DNA of 64,000 nt from JBCCTX01 sp965263105 (lineage in GTDB: Bacteria; Bacteroidota; Bacteroidia; J057): contig CBDHGL010000003.1 in assembly GCA_965263105.1 (NCBI GenBank), positions 124,001 through 188,000 on the forward strand. The letters run 5' to 3'. Of the stretch, positions 63,693-64,000 are shown in pieces. A program made the translations under genes and the position numbers. The stretch's first letter is position 1, and the number at the start of each line of letters is the position of its first letter. The notes beneath the pieces were generated by a model that ran no database searches, was not told the DNA's origin, and saw only the letters and a list, made by a program, of their open reading frames with translations.

Positions 63693-64000
63693 ATGTTACT
63701 TTCTTGTTTGATCGCTTTATAAGGAATACGAACCAGGACACGGGTTCCACGAGGCGTCCCTTCCTGCGTGTAGAGGTCAACGATTTCCACATGATTCTTG
63801 CGTTTATTGGCAAATGAATGGAGTCGCTCCTCTGTAATGGCCATGCCTTGGGATTTGTGAGGGAGTACAGAAGCTGCTTTCAACTCCTGAGATTTTTCTC
63901 TGCCAATCCCATCGTCCTCGATGGTGCAAAGCAGGAATTTTTTCTCCTTGCTCACTTTGATAAGCAGCATTCCTAGTTCTGTCTTGGGTTTGATCCCATG
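63689..64000 (-). CDS. Sensor histidine kinase, C-terminal part (cut by window end)
   Basis: The open frame continues to the right edge (HGIKPKTELGMLLIKVS ... CTIEDDGIGREKSQELKAAS). This is the HATPase end of a LytS/YehU-type histidine kinase: H-G-I-K-P in the N box, DDGIGR in the G1 box, and GTRVLVRIPY near the end. At least 104 codons are seen; sensor and phosphoacceptor regions lie outside the window. Its stop overlaps the response-regulator start. Confidence 0.9.
   Translation of the reverse strand, partial: HGIKPKTELGMLLIKVSKEKKFLLCTIEDDGIGREKSQELKAASVLPHKSQGMAITEERLHSFANKRKNHVEIVDLYTQEGTPRGTRVLVRIPYKAIKQESNI

Noticed and set aside
54128..64000. Calling the locus a known anti-phage system
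   Set aside because: No nucleotidyltransferase, reverse transcriptase, restriction enzyme or toxin-antitoxin pair is adjacent, so a defence role stays a hypothesis only.
1..64000. CRISPR array, rRNA, IS transposase or prophage genes
   Set aside because: No direct-repeat/spacer pattern, no rRNA-like sequence and no transposase or phage ORF was seen in the translated frames.

Overview
The window looks like a chromosomal segment of a Bacteroidota member, most likely of the Saprospiria (Saprospiraceae/Lewinella-like). Supporting signs are type IX secretion (T9SS) proteins (a PorV/PorQ-family barrel, a gingipain-like C25 peptidase of the PorU2 type, and a secreted protein with a T9SS sorting tail), promoter -7 boxes of the form TAnnTTTG, the gene order ileS - DksA-like - lspA with a zinc-less DksA-like protein, a CarboxypepD_reg/TonB-plug outer-membrane barrel protein, DUF6090 and LytTR regulators, and many lipoproteins. 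The class is inferred from gene content; no rRNA, tRNA or CRISPR array was seen.

Layout. 0.3-5.7 kb: outer-membrane barrel protein and a large secreted zinc protease. 5.7-9.5 kb: pheT with a cyclophilin gene (minus strand), then a HisA-fold protein that lacks a key catalytic Asp. 9.7-13.8 kb: a giant secreted GH9 glycosidase fused to a pectate-lyase-like beta-helix and a dockerin-like tail. 13.8-18.1 kb: SYLF protein, glycine-zipper peptide, two lipoproteins and ddl, with a structured inverted-repeat element upstream of ddl. 18.5-23.2 kb: ileS (with the swapped GxHH signature), DksA-like and lspA. 23.2-31.2 kb: DinB, YceI with a MarR regulator, DUF937, aroB, a T9SS cargo protein, lipoproteins and a PLP decarboxylase. 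31.2-38.8 kb: probable PorV-family - PorU2-like - kptA operon, then an AcpH-like protein preceded by a 46-aa membrane ORF. 38.9-42.4 kb: two POT peptide transporters. 42.4-53.7 kb: mostly housekeeping and membrane genes (tandem ThuA lipoprotein, YdeI, M1 peptidase, mltG, Nudix, DUF2306, LytTR, DUF6090, low-MW tyrosine phosphatase, scpA, DMT transporter, msrA).

53.9-64.0 kb is the most distinctive part. A histidine kinase (cut by the window end) and LytTR response regulator overlap by ATGA. They are followed on the same strand by a stand-alone caspase-like protease (H214/C310) and then by a 1912-aa protein joining a caspase domain (H155/C208), a STAND-type NTPase and about a dozen WD40 repeats. 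Three hairpins lie between the two protease genes, and a 46-aa single-helix ORF with its own terminator converges on the end of the locus. This resembles a signal-gated proteolysis or cell-death module, but that role is inference.

Several intergenic gaps carry a short heptamer repeat (units like ATGGACC/GTGGACT, three to four in tandem). It occurs seven times in the window, once inside the 3' end of a coding region.
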